A stretch of 53,918 nucleotides of DNA from Streptomyces corallincola (GTDB lineage Bacteria; Actinomycetota; Actinomycetes; Streptomycetales; Streptomycetaceae). The notes under the pieces were generated by a model. The model was given only the letters and a program-made list of their open reading frames with translations, was not told the origin of the DNA and ran no database searches. The position numbers were made by a program, and so were the translations under genes. The DNA is taken from assembly GCF_019104725.1 (NCBI RefSeq), contig NZ_JAHRXF010000044.1, positions 1 through 53,918 on the forward strand, given 5' to 3'. Shown here piece after piece: positions 46,649 through 53,918 of the stretch (positions are counted from its first letter, which is position 1; the number at the start of each line of letters is the position of its first letter).

Positions 46649-48283
46649 ATGCACACACCTTCGCGGCGTACCCTGCTCCGGGCCCCCATCGCTGCCGCCG
46701 GGGCGGGACTCCTGGCGGCCTGCACCGATTCCGGCTCCTCCCGCCCCTCCGGCCCCCAGGGCGGAGCGGCGGCCGAGGGGCCCTTCGTCCCTCCGGGGCC
46801 GAAGGGATATGTCGATCCGTCGGGTCCGGAGGTCCGCGCCGCCGAGCGGGCCCGGGGCGCGGGCCGGGTGCGGATGCTCAAGGTGACGGCGGCCGAGACG
46901 GAGCTGGACCTCGGCGGACGGCACGTGCGGACCTGGGCCTACCACGACGAACTGCCAGGACCGCTGCTGCGGGTCACCGCGGGCGACGTCCTCAGCCTCA
47001 CCCTCGCCAACCGGCTCCCGGAGACGACCACCCTCCACTCGCACGGCGTACGGCTGCGCTGCGACATGGACGGCGTGCCGGGCCTGACCCAGCGGGAGAT
47101 CCCGGCGGGCAGCGACTTCACGTACCGCTTCACCGCGCGGGACCCCGGCACCTACTTCGTCCACTCGCACGTCGGCATGCAGCCCGACCGGGGGCTGTAC
47201 GCGCCGCTGATCGTGGACGACCCGCGCGAACCCCTGAAGTACGACGAGGAGTGGATCGTCGTCCTGGACGACTGGCTGGACGGCGTGGACGGCTCCACCC
47301 CGGACTCGGCGCTCGCCCAGCTGATGCCGAAGGGCATGAAGCCGGGCATGGCGATGGGGGGCCCCGAGCACCCGGCGCCGAGCGGCCGGGCGAGCGGCAC
47401 GGCGAGCCCGCACGCCTCGCACTCCGCGCACGCGGGCGGCGGCCCCTCGCGGGTGCTGCGCGACTCGCACAGCCGACTCCTCCAGGGCGACGCGGGCAGC
47501 GTGGACTACCCGCTGTACCTGATCAACGGGAAGACCCCGGCCCGGCCCGCCACGTTCCGCTGCAAGCCGGGGCGCCGGATCAGGATGCGCATCATCAACG
47601 CCGGGTCCGAGACCGCGTTCCGGGTGGCGCTCGGCGGCCACACCATGACGGTCACGCACACCGACGGCTACCCGGTGGCGCACAAGGAGACCGACGCGCT
47701 GCTGGTGGGCATGGCCGAGCGCTACGACGTGCTGGTCACCGCCAAGGACGGGGTGTTCCCGCTGGTCGCGCTGGCCGAGGGCAAGAAGGGCAAGGCGCTG
47801 GCCGTGCTCCGCACCGACAACGGCAGAACCGTTCCGCCGGTGACCGTGCGTCCCGCCGAGCTGGACGGCCGGATCATCCAGGCGCGGCGGCTCGAGCCGC
47901 ACGAGTCGGTGGCGCTGCCCGACCGCGAGCCGGACCGCGAGATCCGCGTCCGGGTCACCGGGAACATGCACCGCTGGGACTGGGGCTTCGACCACAAGGC
48001 GTACGACGTCCGCCAGCGCCACCCGGTGCGGGCGGGCGAGCGGGTGCGGCTGTCGCTGATCAACTCCACCGACATGTGGCACCCGCTGCATCTGCACGGG
48101 CACACCTTCGCCATCGCGGGCATCGACGGGCGCGGCGTCCGCAAGGACACCGCCGTGGTGCTGCCGCACCGCAAGCTGGTCGTCGAGTTCGACGCGGACA
48201 ATCCGGGCCTGTGGATGCTGCACTGCCACAACCAGTACCACTCGGAGAGCGGCATGATGACGATCCTCGGCTACCGCAGCTGA
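46649..48283 (+). CDS. Multicopper oxidase, Tat-exported lipoprotein
   Basis: A 544-residue laccase-like enzyme. The twin-arginine motif SRRTLLRAP is followed by a hydrophobic stretch and lipobox LLAACT, so it is predicted to be folded before export and lipid-anchored outside. Copper-binding motifs are complete: LHSHGVRL, YFVHSHVGMQ, WHPLHLHGHTF and MLHCHNQYHSESGMM. A His/Ser/Met-containing insert (about 235-270, MKPGMAMGGPEHPAPSG) recalls Met-rich copper loops. It could oxidise Cu(I) or phenols. No Shine-Dalgarno precedes the ATG at 46649; the leader is unusually AT-rich (46616-46648), so a leaderless or specially controlled start is possible. Followed by a strong terminator. Confidence 0.92.
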   Translation: MHTPSRRTLLRAPIAAAGAGLLAACTDSGSSRPSGPQGGAAAEGPFVPPGPKGYVDPSGPEVRAAERARGAGRVRMLKVTAAETELDLGGRHVRTWAYHDELPGPLLRVTAGDVLSLTLANRLPETTTLHSHGVRLRCDMDGVPGLTQREIPAGSDFTYRFTARDPGTYFVHSHVGMQPDRGLYAPLIVDDPREPLKYDEEWIVVLDDWLDGVDGSTPDSALAQLMPKGMKPGMAMGGPEHPAPSGRASGTASPHASHSAHAGGGPSRVLRDSHSRLLQGDAGSVDYPLYLINGKTPARPATFRCKPGRRIRMRIINAGSETAFRVALGGHTMTVTHTDGYPVAHKETDALLVGMAERYDVLVTAKDGVFPLVALAEGKKGKALAVLRTDNGRTVPPVTVRPAELDGRIIQARRLEPHESVALPDREPDREIRVRVTGNMHRWDWGFDHKAYDVRQRHPVRAGERVRLSLINSTDMWHPLHLHGHTFAIAGIDGRGVRKDTAVVLPHRKLVVEFDADNPGLWMLHCHNQYHSESGMMTILGYRS

Positions 48284-48290
48284 CGCAGGC

Positions 48291-48323
48291 GTACCGCCCC
48301 GGCTGGTCCGGCCGGGGCGGTAC
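48291..48323 (+). terminator. Multicopper oxidase terminator
   Basis: Perfect 13-bp arms GTACCGCCCCGGC and GCCGGGGCGGTAC, loop TGGTCCG, 8 nt after the stop codon. Confidence 0.75.
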
Positions 48324-48351
48324 ACGCCCGGCACCCCGTTCCGCGCCGGAT

Positions 48352-48373
48352 CGTTCACAACCGATCGTGAACG
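48352..48373. promoter_or_regulatory. CGTTCAC-N8-GTGAACG palindrome
   Basis: A perfect 7-bp-arm inverted repeat in the 302-nt gap before the next phosphatase gene, 213 nt from its start. Operator candidate; the remaining gap shows no gene. Confidence 0.4.
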
Positions 48374-48572
48374 GGCGGACTCCGGCGGACTGGCACGCGG
48401 GTGCGGCACGGAATCGCCACCGGGCGCCCGCTTCGGACCCGGCGCGGCCGAAAACCGCCCCTGACCGGGGGTGACGGACCGCGGCGGCTCTTCCGGTCGC
48501 CGAACACGGGAGCCCCGGAAGCACTAGGCTGGAACCCAGGTAGTGCCACCTTTTCACTGTGAGTGTGCGCTT

Positions 48573-48577
48573 GGGAG
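48573..48577 (+). promoter_or_regulatory. Shine-Dalgarno that decides the start of the PAS/GAF/PP2C gene
   Basis: GGGAG lies 8 nt before the ATG at 48586 and inside the frame opened by the GTG at 48559, so the ATG is preferred. Confidence 0.6.
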
Positions 48578-48585
48578 CGGCGACG

Positions 48586-50997
48586 ATGAGCCGGGTCTAT
48601 CCGTTCGACGACGCGCCGACGGGCCGGGCCGTCATCGCCGACGACGGAACGCTGGTCGGCTGGAGCGAGGGCGCCCGCCGCCTGCTCGGCCATTCCGCCG
48701 ACGCCGTCGTGGGCCGCCCCGCGGCCGAGCTGCTGGCCGGGCCCGTCCCGCCGGTGGAACCCACCGCGCGGCGCTGGGACGGCACGGTCGAACTGCGCCA
48801 CCGGGACGGCCGTACGCTCCCGGTCTGGCTGCTCGCCCACCACCGCCCGGCCGCCGACGGCCGTCCCGGCGACTGGCTCGTCGTCACCCCGCTGTCCCCG
48901 GCGGCGGCCCCCCTCCCCGCCCCGCCGGACGACCCGCTGGACCGCGCGGAGCTGATCCAGGTGCCCTGCGCGGTCTCCATCTACGACGACACCCTGCGGC
49001 TGCGCCGGATGAACGACGCCATGTGCGAGGTGGTCGGGCTGCCCGAGCACCGGGTGCGGGGGCTGCGCCCGTCGGAGATCGGGGGCAAGCCGCAGAGCGA
49101 GGACATGGAGCGCGCGCTGCTCCAGGTGCTCTCCTCCGGCCGCCCGCTGGACGTGCAGACCTATATGCGCACCGGGGGCGGGGACCGGCCGCGTGCCTGG
49201 CTGGCCCGGATGGTGCCGGTCACCGACGACACGGGGCGAGTGCGGGGAGTGTGCCTGGCCGCCCACGACGTCACCGACAACTACCGCGCCCGCGAGCGGC
49301 TCCAACTGGTCAACGAGGCGAGCGTGCGCATCGGCTCCACCCTCGACGTCACCCGTACGGCGCAGGAGCTGGCGGACGTGTGCGTGCCCGCGCTCGCCGA
49401 CTTCGTCACCATCGACCTCCTCGACCCGCCCGCCCACGGCGGCGAGCCGCCCGCCCGGATCACCGCGCCGGTCACGCTGCGCCGGACCGCGCAGCGCTCG
49501 GTGCTGGACGGGGTGCCGGAGTCGGTGCTCAAGCCCGGCCAGACGGAGGTCTATCCGCCCGGCTCGCCGCAGTGCGACTCACTGACGGCGGGCCGGACCA
49601 TCATCGCCTCCGCGACCGGCGGCGACATGCGGCCCTGGCTGTCCTGGAACGCGGCGCGTGGCGAGCGGGTGCGCCGGTACGGGATGCACTCGTCGATGGC
49701 GGTGCCGATCCGGGCGCGCGGACTCACCCTCGGGGTGGCGGTGTTCACCCGGCACCGGCGCCCCGATCCGTTCACGGCGGACGACCGGCTGCTGGCGGAG
49801 GAGATCACCACCCGTGCCGCGGTCTGCGTGGACAACGCCCGCCGCTACTCCCGCGAGCGGGAGACCGCGCTGGCCCTCCAGCGCAGCCTGCTGCCCCGCA
49901 CGCTCCCGCAGACGGCGGCCCTGGAGGCGTCGTTCCGCTATCTCCCGGCCGCCCGCGCCGGGGTCGGCGGCGACTGGTTCGACGTCATCCAGCTCTCCGG
50001 GGCGCGGGTGGCGATGGTGGTCGGGGACGTGGTCGGGCACGGAGTGCAGGCGTCGGCGACGATGGGCCGCCTGCGCACCGCCGTGCGCACCCTCGCCGAC
50101 ATCGACCTCGCCCCGGACGAACTTCTCACCCATCTGGACGACCTGGTGGTCCGGCTCTCCGCGGAGCACGGCGTGGACGGCAGCCCCGGCGAGGTGGGCG
50201 CGACCTGTCTGTACGCGGTCTACGACCCGGTGTCCCGGCGGTGCACGATGGCCCGCGCGGGACATCCGCCGCCGGTGCTGCGGGAGCCCGGCGAGCCGCC
50301 CCGCCAAGTGGAGCTGCCCGCCGGTCCCCCACTGGGCGTGGGCGGGCTGCCGTTCGAGTCGGCCGAGGTGGAACTGCCCGAGGGAACGGTCCTCGCGCTG
50401 TACACCGACGGTCTGGTGGTGTCCCGCGAGCCGGACGCGGAGCAGGGCGCCCAGCGGCTGTTCCCGGCGCTGTCGGCGTACGCGGACTCCCTGGACGAGA
50501 CCTGCGACCGCATCCTGCACTCGCTGCTGCCCCCGGGCGGCACCGCCGACGACGTGGCGCTGCTGCTGGCCCGCACCCGCGCGCTGCCCGCCTCCCAGGT
50601 CGCCACCTGGGACGTGCCCGCCGACCCGGCACGGGTGGCGAACGTACGCAAGCAGGTGGTGGAGCGGCTGGAGGAGTGGTCGCTGGAGGAGATGACGTTC
50701 ACGGCGGAGCTGGTGGTGAGCGAGCTGGTCACCAACGCCATCCGGTACGGCGCCCGGCCGATCCGGCTCCGGCTGATCCAGGACGCCGACACGCTGATCG
50801 TGGAGGTCTCCGACACCAGCCACACCGCACCGCACCTGCGGCGCGCGAAGACGTTCGACGAGGGGGGCCGCGGGCTGCTGCTGGTCGCCCAGCTCACCCA
50901 GCGCTGGGGCAGCAGGCACACCCCGGAGGGCAAGACGATCTGGGCGGAACTGGGCCCGCAGGACGAGGGCCTGGCGTTCGGCGGGGACGTGTTCTAG
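48586..50997 (+). CDS. PAS/PAS/GAF/PP2C phosphatase with C-terminal HATPase
   Basis: An 803-residue SpoIIE-type regulator. Two PAS modules (about 10-100: AVIADDGTLVGWSEGARRLL; about 120-235: VSIYDDTLRLRRMNDAM) and a GAF domain (about 245-420) precede the PP2C domain (about 440-665). The PP2C domain has VGGDWFDVIQLS, VVGDVVGHGVQASATMGRL, AGHPPPVLRE, ALYTDGLVVS and DDVALLLART. The GHKL ATPase (about 675-795) has SELVTNAIRYG and GGRGLLLVAQLTQ. It thus combines antagonist phosphatase and anti-sigma-kinase-like functions. The stop codon lies within a perfect 22-bp tandem duplication. Downstream, convergent, is a sigma factor gene. Confidence 0.9.
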   Translation: MSRVYPFDDAPTGRAVIADDGTLVGWSEGARRLLGHSADAVVGRPAAELLAGPVPPVEPTARRWDGTVELRHRDGRTLPVWLLAHHRPAADGRPGDWLVVTPLSPAAAPLPAPPDDPLDRAELIQVPCAVSIYDDTLRLRRMNDAMCEVVGLPEHRVRGLRPSEIGGKPQSEDMERALLQVLSSGRPLDVQTYMRTGGGDRPRAWLARMVPVTDDTGRVRGVCLAAHDVTDNYRARERLQLVNEASVRIGSTLDVTRTAQELADVCVPALADFVTIDLLDPPAHGGEPPARITAPVTLRRTAQRSVLDGVPESVLKPGQTEVYPPGSPQCDSLTAGRTIIASATGGDMRPWLSWNAARGERVRRYGMHSSMAVPIRARGLTLGVAVFTRHRRPDPFTADDRLLAEEITTRAAVCVDNARRYSRERETALALQRSLLPRTLPQTAALEASFRYLPAARAGVGGDWFDVIQLSGARVAMVVGDVVGHGVQASATMGRLRTAVRTLADIDLAPDELLTHLDDLVVRLSAEHGVDGSPGEVGATCLYAVYDPVSRRCTMARAGHPPPVLREPGEPPRQVELPAGPPLGVGGLPFESAEVELPEGTVLALYTDGLVVSREPDAEQGAQRLFPALSAYADSLDETCDRILHSLLPPGGTADDVALLLARTRALPASQVATWDVPADPARVANVRKQVVERLEEWSLEEMTFTAELVVSELVTNAIRYGARPIRLRLIQDADTLIVEVSDTSHTAPHLRRAKTFDEGGRGLLLVAQLTQRWGSRHTPEGKTIWAELGPQDEGLAFGGDVF

Positions 50998-51033
50998 CCG
51001 CGGCCCGCGCCTGTTCTAGCCGCGGCCCGCGCC
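50990..51033. repeat. Perfect 22-bp tandem duplication over a stop codon
   Basis: The unit beginning TGTTCTAGCCGCGG and ending GCGCC occurs at 50990-51011 and 51012-51033 with no mismatch. The first copy contains the TAG of the phosphatase gene. It looks like a recent slippage event. Confidence 0.95.
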
Positions 51034-51068
51034 GAGCGAGTACGGGGCGGTCCGTGCCGACCGGGGGT

Positions 51069-51617
51069 TCACTGCGCGCGCAGCCAGGGCCGTACCTGCT
51101 TGCGGGCCTCGTGCAGCCGGGACTTGAGGGTGCCGAGCGGGACGCCGATGCGTTCGGCGACCTCGGCGTAGTCGAGCTGGCAGATGTCCCGGTAGACGAG
51201 CGGCGCGACGAGCTGGGGGTGTTCCCGCTCCAGCCGGTCCAGGGCGTCCAGCAGATCGACGCGGGACCCGGCGATGACGCTGGTGGTGCGCGGGTCCACG
51301 TGCTCGGAGGGCTCGAAGACGACGGGCTGTTCGGCGGCGCGGCGCTTCAGCTCGCGGTACTTCTGCCGACAGCAGTTGGCGACCACGGTGTACAGCCAGG
51401 TGCTGAAGCGGCTGCGGCCCTCGAAGGAGCCGATGTGCCGGGACACCTGGAGGAGCACGTCCTGCGCGGCCTCCTCGGCGTCCTCCCGGCAGGGCAGGAA
51501 GCGTCCGCAGCGGCGCAGCACCTCCGGGCGCAGTTCGGCGAGCAGCCGGTCGAGCGCGGTCGGGTCCCCCGTCGCCGCCTGCCGGGCCAGTTCCTCGACC
51601 GTCATACCGTCGTGCAC
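51069..51617 (-). CDS. ECF-like sigma-70 family factor
   Basis: A 182-residue sigma factor with region 2 (REDAEEAAQDVLLQVSRHI, SRFSTWLYTVVANCCRQKY) and region 4 (DICQLDYAEVAERIGVPLGT, LKSRLHEARKQVRPWL). There is no long C-terminal extension and no anti-sigma gene beside it. The start is GTG 51617 (VHDGMTVEELAR), chosen because GAGGAG lies 9 nt upstream; ATG 51605 is the alternative. It is divergent from a Ser/Thr kinase gene with only 47 nt between, so the promoters face each other and the pair is probably one regulatory module. Confidence 0.9.
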   Translation of the reverse strand: MHDGMTVEELARQAATGDPTALDRLLAELRPEVLRRCGRFLPCREDAEEAAQDVLLQVSRHIGSFEGRSRFSTWLYTVVANCCRQKYRELKRRAAEQPVVFEPSEHVDPRTTSVIAGSRVDLLDALDRLEREHPQLVAPLVYRDICQLDYAEVAERIGVPLGTLKSRLHEARKQVRPWLRAQ

Positions 51618-51626
51618 GTCGGGGTT

Positions 51627-51632
51627 CTCCTC
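51627..51632 (-). promoter_or_regulatory. Shine-Dalgarno deciding the sigma-factor start
   Basis: GAGGAG on the minus strand is 9 nt before the GTG at 51617 but 21 nt before the ATG at 51605, favouring the GTG. Confidence 0.6.
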
Positions 51633-51664
51633 GGGGTCGCTCTCCAGGCAGGCATGATAGTCGC

Positions 51665-53050
51665 ATGCACTCCCTGGAGCGGATCGGCCGCTACCGCCTG
51701 GAACGGCGCCTCGGCACCGGAGCCTTCGCCACGGTGTGGCTCGCCCACGACGACGACCTCGACGCGCCGGTCGCGGTGAAGGTCCTCGCCGACAACTGGG
51801 CGCACCGGCTCGACATCCGGGAGCGGTTCCTGTCCGAGGCGCGGCTGCTGCGCCGCGCGGGCTCGTCACGGGTGGTGCAGGTCTACGACATCGGGGAGCT
51901 GCCCGACGGCAGGCCGTACTTCGTGATGGAGTACGCCGACGGCGGCACCCTGGCCGACGCGGCGGCGGACGGCCCGCTGCCCGTGCCGCGGGCGCTGGCG
52001 CTGACCGCCGAGGCCGCGCGGGGCGCCGCCGCGCTGCACGAGGCGGGGATCGTGCACCGGGACATCAAGCCGACCAACGTCCTGCTGCACACCGCGCCCG
52101 ACGGCACGACCCGGTTGCTGCTGGCCGACCTGGGGCTGGCCAAGTCGCTGGCGCAGGCGTCGCAGCTGACGCTGGCGGCGGGCTCGGCGGGGTACCAGCC
52201 GCCGGAGCAGGCGGAGCCGGGCGCGGGCATCGACGCGCGGGCCGACGTCTACAGCCTGGGCGCGGTGGGCTACAACCTGGTGACGGGCACGGTGCCGGGA
52301 CCGCCGGGCCGGGCGGTGCCGCCGGTGCGGCTGCGGCCGGAGCTGGGCGACGAGGCGCAGCGGGCGCTGCTGCGGGCGCTGGAGCCGGACCGCGAGCGGC
52401 GCTGGCCGACGGCGCTGGCGTTCGCGGCCGAACTGGAGCGGCTGGCCGGGACGTTCGGCCGGCGTCGTCGGCTGGACGGGCTGCGCTCCCGGCTCGGCAC
52501 GGTGGCCCTCGCCGGGGCCGGGGTGACGGCCGCCGCGGTCGCCGCCGTCGTCGTCACCCTGATGCAGCACCACCCGGACACCACGGCCGCGCGGACCACG
52601 GTGAAGGACGCCTCGGACCGGGTGTCGGTGCAGGTGCCGTCCTCGTGGGCACGCCAGTTCCGTGACTCCGGCTGGGACCCGCACGCGCTCGGGCTGGCCC
52701 GCGGCCATGAGCCGGGGCTGGTGGTGAGCGACGACCTGGCCGACTGGCCGAACCTGAAGGCGCCCGTGGACGGCGCGTTCGTCGGCGTCAGCGAACATGG
52801 TGAGGTCGGTCCGCGGGTGGACGCCCTCGCGCACACGGACTGCGACTACGCGGGCGGGCAGGCGTTCACGGACGCCCACTGGACAGGCCGGGTGCGGACC
52901 TGGACGGGGTGTCCGGGCGGCGGCACGGTCACCGAGACGGCGCTCAGGCCGGTCGGCGGAGCGGCTCAGCCGCAGGTGTACGTGCAGGTGCGCCAGCGGG
53001 ACAAAACGGACGCGACGCCGGGCATACTCCGCTCGCTGCGGGTCATCTGA
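51665..53050 (+). CDS. Membrane Ser/Thr protein kinase (PknB-like)
   Basis: A 461-residue eukaryotic-type kinase. The Gly loop is LGTGAFATVWLA, the Lys is in PVAVKVLADNW, and the hinge is FVMEYADGGTL. The catalytic loop is IVHRDIKPTNVLL (Asp near 131). The metal-binding DFG is DLG in LLLADLGLAKS. An activation segment with GSAGYQPPEQ follows. One transmembrane helix (about 276-300) leads to an extracytoplasmic domain of about 160 residues with two Cys (THTDCDY-like and WTGCPGG), which may sense the cell surface. No PASTA repeats. It is divergent from the sigma factor gene, suggesting a kinase-controlled sigma factor, which is inference. Confidence 0.93.
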   Translation: MHSLERIGRYRLERRLGTGAFATVWLAHDDDLDAPVAVKVLADNWAHRLDIRERFLSEARLLRRAGSSRVVQVYDIGELPDGRPYFVMEYADGGTLADAAADGPLPVPRALALTAEAARGAAALHEAGIVHRDIKPTNVLLHTAPDGTTRLLLADLGLAKSLAQASQLTLAAGSAGYQPPEQAEPGAGIDARADVYSLGAVGYNLVTGTVPGPPGRAVPPVRLRPELGDEAQRALLRALEPDRERRWPTALAFAAELERLAGTFGRRRRLDGLRSRLGTVALAGAGVTAAAVAAVVVTLMQHHPDTTAARTTVKDASDRVSVQVPSSWARQFRDSGWDPHALGLARGHEPGLVVSDDLADWPNLKAPVDGAFVGVSEHGEVGPRVDALAHTDCDYAGGQAFTDAHWTGRVRTWTGCPGGGTVTETALRPVGGAAQPQVYVQVRQRDKTDATPGILRSLRVI

Positions 53051-53221
53051 ATCCGTGGGCGGGGACGGTCGGAGGGGGGTGCGCGAAGCGGGCGCCCGGA
53101 AAAGAATCCGGCGGTCTCCGAACTTTTCCTCCGGGTCCGTCATCGGATGTGGTGACGGCGCACCCGGCGCCGACGGCACGCGCGGGACGCGTGCCATGAC
53201 GATCCAGGAGTGTTGAGCGAC

Positions 53222-53918
53222 ATGGCGTACTCTTCCCGGTCCTACCGCCGCGGAGCCCTCTTCGCGGGCGCGGCTGTCATGGTGGGTGTGCTCAGCGCGT
53301 GCGGCGGCCAGACGGCCTCCGGTCCGCAGAAGGACCCGGGGACGGCGGGCCCGGCCACCGAGGCCCCGCAGGGCTCCGACTCCGCCGCCTCCTCGTCGGC
53401 CTCCACCCCGACCGACGCGGCCTCCGCCTCGGCCAAGGGCTCCGACTCGGCGGCGGCGTCGGCGTCGGCGGGCGGGCAGACCAAGGCCGACAGCGCGGCG
53501 TCGGGCAGCCGCTGCCACACATCGGAGCTGAGCGCTTCGGTGGGCACCAACAATCCGGGCGCCGGGCAGGAGAACTTCCCGCTGGTGCTCACCAACAAGT
53601 CCTCCCGCACCTGCACGCTGACCGGTTATCCGGGTGCGGCGTTCGTCAGCGCCTCCGGCTCCCAGCTCGGTGCGGACCCCAAGCGGACCTCCGGCTCCCC
53701 GGTGACCGTGACGCTGCGTCCGGGACAGAGCGCCTGGTCCGGTCTGACGTTCTCCAACCCGCAGGTCAGCGGTGCGAAGGCGGCCAAGCCCGCCGCGCTG
53801 CTGATCACCCCGCCGAACGAGAAGGACTCCCTGAAGGTGTCCTGGTCCGGCGGCGACGTCCCGGTGTCCGGCAACTCCTCGTCGTCCACGCTGACCGTGC
53901 TGAACTCCGGCACCGGCG
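53222..53918 (+). CDS. DUF4232-like secreted lipoprotein, 3' end outside window
   Basis: The first 232 residues of an exported lipoprotein. The signal peptide and lipobox are MAYSSRSYRRGALFAG, then VGVLSACGG. A long Ser/Ala/Asp/Thr/Gly linker follows to about residue 95, and then a beta-rich domain beginning GSRCHTSELSASVGT, with NFPLVLTNKSSRTCTLTGYP and VTLRPGQSAWSGLTF. The two Cys and the TGYPG pattern fit DUF4232, a family of unknown role. CAGGAG lies 12 nt before the ATG at 53222. The gene follows the kinase by 171 nt on the same strand and runs off the right edge. Confidence 0.85.
   Translation, partial: MAYSSRSYRRGALFAGAAVMVGVLSACGGQTASGPQKDPGTAGPATEAPQGSDSAASSSASTPTDAASASAKGSDSAAASASAGGQTKADSAASGSRCHTSELSASVGTNNPGAGQENFPLVLTNKSSRTCTLTGYPGAAFVSASGSQLGADPKRTSGSPVTVTLRPGQSAWSGLTFSNPQVSGAKAAKPAALLITPPNEKDSLKVSWSGGDVPVSGNSSSSTLTVLNSGTG

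Noticed and set aside
48559..48585. GTG start of the PAS/GAF/PP2C/ATPase gene
   Set aside because: The ATG at 48586 has GGGAG at 8 nt and the GTG has none.

Overview
The window is actinobacterial and almost certainly from a Streptomyces chromosome. GC is very high, third codon positions are almost always G or C, GTG starts are common, and the gene content is typical of the genus: a subtilisin inhibitor (SSI), streptogrisin-type proteases, several SpoIIE-type PP2C phosphatases, a mycothiol-dependent formaldehyde dehydrogenase, an F420/PPOX protein and a DUF6479 protein. I see no rRNA, tRNA, transposase, prophage or CRISPR array. The window opens inside a nickel-transporter gene and closes inside a lipoprotein gene.

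Layout. 1-6.6 kb: HoxN-type nickel permease with a palindrome resembling a Nur box, a GH65 phosphorylase coupled to a beta-phosphoglucomutase-like HAD gene, a P-loop kinase-like gene and a GT39-like membrane mannosyltransferase. 6.6-9.7 kb: a PAS/GAF/PP2C phosphatase and a 33-residue membrane protein. 9.7-16.5 kb: tandem repeats, an ATP-grasp protein, a TetR regulator and a zinc-ribbon/OB-fold gene that seem to share an operator, an F420/PPOX protein, a membrane-anchored streptogrisin-like protease, a 57-residue protein with a clear terminator and a ROK regulator. 16.6-24 kb: an oxidoreductase divergent from the ROK gene, an L,D-transpeptidase, an SDR, a DUF4180 protein, a formaldehyde-detoxification pair (metallo-hydrolase and mycothiol dehydrogenase), a small secreted protein and a second zinc alcohol dehydrogenase. 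24-31.5 kb: MarR regulator and isochorismatase-like hydrolase, DUF6479 and two small hypothetical genes, then two divergent PP2C phosphatases.

31.6-39.7 kb is the most interesting part. A secreted streptogrisin-like protease is divergent from a 71-residue precursor with a textbook double-glycine leader. The precursor is followed by an 18-bp perfect hairpin, then a HlyD-like adaptor, a C39-peptidase ABC transporter and a second NHLM-type ABC transporter. This is a complete cleavage-and-export machine for a Cys-free, Val/Thr/Asn/Gly-rich 48-residue peptide, with no modification enzyme next to it.

39.7-46.5 kb: an MFS exporter behind a 17-bp-arm palindrome and a second palindrome with the same core; a compact cassette of a heme-oxygenase-like diiron protein, a HemK2/MTQ2-like methyltransferase and a CDGSH iron-sulfur protein; an SSI-family inhibitor with Arg at P1; an FMN-dependent alpha-hydroxy-acid oxidase; and a ribbon-helix-helix/Doc-like pair whose Fic motif is degenerate. 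46.6-53.9 kb: a Tat/lipobox multicopper oxidase, a fourth PP2C phosphatase with an anti-sigma-type ATPase domain, a sigma-70-family factor divergent from a membrane Ser/Thr kinase, and a DUF4232-like lipoprotein.

All functional names come from reading motifs and gene order. No database search was run.
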